8,470 nucleotides of DNA from an uncultured Alphaproteobacteria bacterium (GTDB taxonomy: Bacteria; Pseudomonadota; Alphaproteobacteria; Micropepsales; Micropepsaceae): positions 1 to 8,470 of the forward strand of contig CALDFO010000592.1 in NCBI GenBank assembly GCA_937942205.1. The letters are read 5' to 3'. Below the pieces are notes generated by a model that saw nothing but the letters and a program-made list of their open reading frames with translations, was not told where the DNA came from and searched no databases. Made by a program: the position numbers and the translations under genes. Of the stretch, positions 6,783 to 8,470 are shown piece after piece (the first letter of the stretch is position 1; each line of letters begins with the position of its first letter).

Positions 6783-8092
6783 ACGCCCAGCGTCACTTTC
6801 GCGGCGAAGGCCAGCGCGATCACCGCCACGCCCGCGCCAACCTCTTTCCAGCGTCCCGCCAGGGTCTTGACCGCGGCATAGGCGATGAAGCCCATGCCGA
6901 TGCCTTCGGCGATGGAAAAGGTGAAGGGAATGGCCAGCGCCGTGACCAGCGCGGGCAGCGCCTCGGTCATGTCGTCCCACGCCACGTCTTTCAGGTCGGC
7001 CATGAACAGCGCCGCCACGAAAATCAGGGCGGGCGCGGTGGCATAGGCAGGCACCGCCCCCGCCAGTGGCGCGAACAGCAGCGCGGCCAGGAACAGCAGC
7101 GCCACGGTGACGGCGGCCAGCCCGGTGCGGGCGCCCCTGCCTGAACTATCCTGGCCCGCCGCGCTTTCGATATAGGCGGTGACGGGCGATGTTCCCAGCA
7201 CCGATCCCAGCACGGTGCCGCCCGCATCGGTCAGCAGCGCCTTACGGGCGTTCCGCAAGCGGCCATCCGTCATCAGCCCGGCGCGGTGGCCCACGGCGGT
7301 CAGCGTGCCCGAAGCGTCCAGCAGGTTCAGCAGCAGGAAGACCAGGATCACGCTGGCCAATACGCTGCCAGAGATGGAAGTTGCGGCCGCGCCGGAAAAA
7401 TGAAGCTGGCCCAATGTCGGCAGGATGGAGGGCATGGGCGCGGTCAACGCGGGCAGGGGCACAAGACCCAGCGCCAGCGCCGCCCCCGTGGCGGTCAGGA
7501 TGCCGATCAGCACCGCGCCGGTGACCCCGCGCACCCACAGCGCCGCCATCACCACCAGGCCCAGCGCCGCGATCAGCGCCTTGGGGTCCGACAGCCTGCC
7601 GGGCTGCAGCAGGGTGGCGGGACTGTCCACCACCCAGCCCGCGCCCTGAAAGCCGATCAGGGCCAGGAAGAAGCCGATGCCTGCGCCGATTGCCCGCTTC
7701 TGGCTTTGGGGAATGGCGTTGACCAGCCATTCGCGCGCCGGGCTGGCGGACAGGGCCACGAACAACAGGCCGGACACGAACACGCAGCCCAGCGCCAGCC
7801 GCCAGTCGCCCGCCAGCAGCGGCACCACGGTGAAGGCGAAAAAGGCGTTCTGGCCCATGCCGGGGGCCAGGGCGATGGGCAGGTTGGCGACAAGGCCCAT
7901 CGCGGCGGTCGCCAGCGCCGCCGACAAAGCGGTGGCCATGAAGACCGCGCCCCGGTCCATGCCCGCCGCCGACAGGATCTGCGGATTGACGAACAGGATA
8001 TAGGCCATGGTGAAGAAGATGGTGGTCCCGGCCACGATCTCGCTTCTGGGCGTGACGCCATTGGCCGTCAGGCCGAACAGGCGGTCGAGCAT
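6779..8092 (-). CDS. NCS2 family permease, AzgA (adenine/guanine/hypoxanthine) type
   Basis: This is a predicted cytoplasmic-membrane proton symporter for purine bases. The frame is open from an ATG at 8107 (442 residues). I prefer the ATG at 8092 (437 residues) because a GGGGGA lies eight bases before it and AzgA relatives typically begin with a Met-Leu-(acid)-Arg-Leu-Phe pattern, as here (MLDRLFGL). The ATG at 8098 is too close to that site. Counting from 8107, visible signatures are AYILFVNPQILS (35-46), NLPIALAPGMGQNAFFAF (75-92), LLLNLLDASGTLTAVG (258-273), and VLGTSPVTAYIESAAG (303-318), followed by GRGARTGL. About 12-14 hydrophobic helices are present. The key Asn (N87) and Glu (E314) of the substrate site are kept, but the first Asp of the usual D-L-F-D-T motif appears as Asn (N261). 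It runs against the nuo block, with stops overlapping. The substrate is inferred from the family only. Confidence 0.9.
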   Translation of the reverse strand: MLDRLFGLTANGVTPRSEIVAGTTIFFTMAYILFVNPQILSAAGMDRGAVFMATALSAALATAAMGLVANLPIALAPGMGQNAFFAFTVVPLLAGDWRLALGCVFVSGLLFVALSASPAREWLVNAIPQSQKRAIGAGIGFFLALIGFQGAGWVVDSPATLLQPGRLSDPKALIAALGLVVMAALWVRGVTGAVLIGILTATGAALALGLVPLPALTAPMPSILPTLGQLHFSGAAATSISGSVLASVILVFLLLNLLDASGTLTAVGHRAGLMTDGRLRNARKALLTDAGGTVLGSVLGTSPVTAYIESAAGQDSSGRGARTGLAAVTVALLFLAALLFAPLAGAVPAYATAPALIFVAALFMADLKDVAWDDMTEALPALVTALAIPFTFSIAEGIGMGFIAYAAVKTLAGRWKEVGAGVAVIALAFAAKVTLGV

Positions 8093-8099
8093 TGCCATA

Positions 8100-8105
8100 T
8101 CCCCC
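8100..8105 (-). promoter_or_regulatory. Likely Shine-Dalgarno site of the permease gene
   Basis: Read on the minus strand this is GGGGGA, eight bases (counted from the last G) before the ATG at 8092 and only about two before the ATG at 8098. It therefore favours 8092 as the start. The upstream candidate ATG at 8107 has only a GGGG seven bases before it. Confidence 0.45.
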
Positions 8106-8119
8106 ATCGCGCAGCCCCA

Positions 8120-8141
8120 GCCTTCTCGAGCGTGCGAAGGC
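8120..8141. repeat. Short inverted repeat in the permease 5' leader
   Basis: GCCTTC (8120-8125) pairs with GAAGGC (8136-8141) across a 10-base loop that contains the palindrome CTCGAG. On the minus strand it would form a 6-bp hairpin in the leader between the terminator and the permease start, ending about 15 bases before the putative ribosome binding site. It could be an operator or an mRNA structure, or it could be chance. Confidence 0.35.
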
Positions 8142-8156
8142 CAGTGAGGTCTAAAG

Positions 8157-8183
8157 AAAAAAGCCGGAAGCTGGGCTTCCGGC
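8157..8183 (-). terminator. Intrinsic terminator, minus strand
   Basis: A perfect 8-bp stem GCCGGAAG (8163-8170) / CTTCCGGC (8176-8183) encloses the loop CTGGG. On the minus strand it is followed at once by six T (the A run at 8157-8162) and then CTTTAG, the classic Rho-independent form. On the plus strand no T run follows. It ends a minus-strand transcript entering from the right, about 65 bases before the permease start at 8092. No convincing minus-strand gene lies to its right, so it may end a short RNA or attenuate the permease leader. Confidence 0.75.
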
Positions 8184-8209
8184 CTTCAAACCTTGGATAA
8201 ATTCTCCCC

Positions 8210-8243
8210 GAACTTGGCCGTTCTGAGCGGTCAACGTTCTTTT
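8210..8243 (+). terminator. Hairpin with T run (possible weak plus-strand terminator or RNA structure)
   Basis: GAACTTGGCCG (8210-8220) pairs with CGGTCAACGTTC (8228-8239) around a 7-base loop, with one G-U pair and one bulged C, and TTTT follows at 8240-8243. As plus-strand RNA this is an 11-bp helix ending in a short U tract. As minus-strand RNA it still folds, with an A-C mismatch replacing the G-U pair, so it could also be the 5' domain of a minus-strand RNA that ends at 8157. No plus-strand gene lies directly upstream that would need a terminator. Confidence 0.4.
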
Positions 8244-8252
8244 ATGGTTCGT

Positions 8253-8281
8253 TTGATACTGTTTTTGGCGCGCGCTGTCAC
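8253..8281 (-). promoter_or_regulatory. Possible minus-strand promoter
   Basis: On the minus strand GTGACA (8281-8276) and TATCAA (8258-8253) are separated by exactly 17 bases. They match the sigma-70 consensus at 5 of 6 and 4 of 6 positions. Transcription would begin near 8246, run through the hairpin at 8239-8210 and meet the terminator at 8183-8157, or read through into the permease. A match of this quality can arise by chance in A+T-rich intergenic DNA. Confidence 0.3.
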
Positions 8282-8301
8282 GACATAATCAAGGTATCGC
8301 A

Positions 8302-8470
8302 ATGCAACGTACGCAATTAAATGTCGCGACACTGCTGCTTCTTCTGCTGGCAGGGGCGAGCGTATCCGCTGCCGGCCCGATTTCGCGCCCCACGCCGCCT
8401 GATCCGCTGCTGGGCGGCGGCAATCTGCTGGATTCCCGGCCCGGTCCCTGTGCCGACCTTGCGGCGGGGG
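8302..8470 (+). CDS. Exported protein of unknown function, N-terminal part (3' truncated)
   Basis: The frame is open from the ATG at 8302 to the window end (56 complete codons). The first residues form a clear Sec signal peptide: a short basic start MQRTQLNV, a hydrophobic core with six Leu (11-16), and a likely cleavage site after VSA (23) or the next Ala. The mature part begins with a Pro- and Gly-rich stretch (PTPPDPLLGGG, 30-40) and has a single Cys at 50. The Cys is not in a lipobox position, so this is probably a periplasmic or secreted protein rather than a lipoprotein. AAGGT (8291-8295), six bases before the ATG, can serve as ribosome binding site. The G+C bias at third codon positions fits coding on this strand better than on the opposite one. 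I do not recognise the family from this fragment. Confidence 0.6.
   Translation, partial: MQRTQLNVATLLLLLLAGASVSAAGPISRPTPPDPLLGGGNLLDSRPGPCADLAAG

Larger units (their letters stand above)
8108..8301. other. Divergent intergenic region between permease and exported-protein genes
   Basis: This is the only substantial non-coding stretch in the window, and from about 8150 to 8300 it is clearly richer in A+T than the rest. It carries, left to right, an inverted repeat (8120-8141), a strong minus-strand terminator (8157-8183), a second hairpin (8210-8239) followed by TTTT on the plus strand, and a possible minus-strand promoter (8253-8281). It must contain the promoter of the plus-strand gene at 8302. 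A CATAAT at 8284-8289 looks like a -10 box but lies only 12 bases before the ATG, so it would leave almost no leader. I see no match to purine, preQ1 or other riboswitches that I can recognise, and no tRNA-like fold. Confidence 0.7.

Noticed and set aside
8187..8250. Purine or preQ1 riboswitch upstream of the permease
   Set aside because: None of the conserved core elements that I know for these aptamers is present. Only generic hairpins are seen.
8232..8470. Minus-strand open frame running from the right edge to a TGA near 8232, which could explain the terminator at 8157-8183
   Set aside because: Its translation is rich in Arg, Pro, Gln and Ala with no motif, and its third codon positions are less G+C-biased than those of the plus-strand frame, which has a clear signal peptide. 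Sequence to the right is needed to exclude it fully.
1..8470. Mobile element, CRISPR array, toxin-antitoxin, defence system or other new multi-gene system
   Set aside because: Every gene but the truncated last one falls in a known core family (DUF1467 without a known role). No direct repeats, terminal inverted repeats, transposase or integrase features were seen, and base composition is uniform apart from the short intergenic region.

Overview
The window is a high-GC (roughly two-thirds by eye) stretch of ordinary bacterial core chromosome, most likely from an alphaproteobacterium. The evidence is the gene order nuoL-nuoM-nuoN-birA-coaX-RNase J-DUF1467, the alphaproteobacterial style of the complex I subunits, a BirA without a DNA-binding domain, and the DUF1467 membrane protein, a family I know only from this class. 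Sphingomonadales is a reasonable guess at order level, but the sequence alone does not settle it.

Bases 1-6782 form one tightly packed plus-strand block. It begins inside nuoL (3' end only). nuoM and nuoN follow, each overlapping its predecessor by 4 bases at a GTGA junction, and together they complete the distal proton-pumping membrane arm of NADH:ubiquinone oxidoreductase. birA (biotin-protein ligase) overlaps nuoN at TTGA. coaX (type III pantothenate kinase) shares one base with birA. The RNase J gene starts directly after the coaX stop, in the same reading frame. A small two-helix DUF1467 membrane protein follows after one base. No promoter or terminator is visible inside the block, so it is probably one translationally coupled transcription unit. 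It links respiration (nuo), cofactor metabolism (biotin attachment, CoA synthesis) and RNA decay (RNase J).

Bases 6779-8092 (or 8107) hold a minus-strand NCS2/AzgA-type purine permease. Its stop codon overlaps the DUF1467 stop, so the two units converge with no spacer and no visible terminator.

Bases 8108-8301 are a comparatively AT-rich divergent intergenic region. It holds a strong minus-strand intrinsic terminator (8157-8183), a second hairpin (8210-8239) and a possible minus-strand promoter (8253-8281). This arrangement is compatible with a short RNA of about 90 nt or a terminated leader in front of the permease. From 8302 to the window end runs the start of a plus-strand gene for an exported protein, with a clear signal peptide, cut off by the window edge.

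I found no mobile element, CRISPR array, tRNA, rRNA or defence-like system. The most worthwhile points are the 8108-8301 intergenic region, the in-frame UAG-AUG coaX/RNase J junction, and a possible Asp-to-Asn change at a substrate-site position of the permease.
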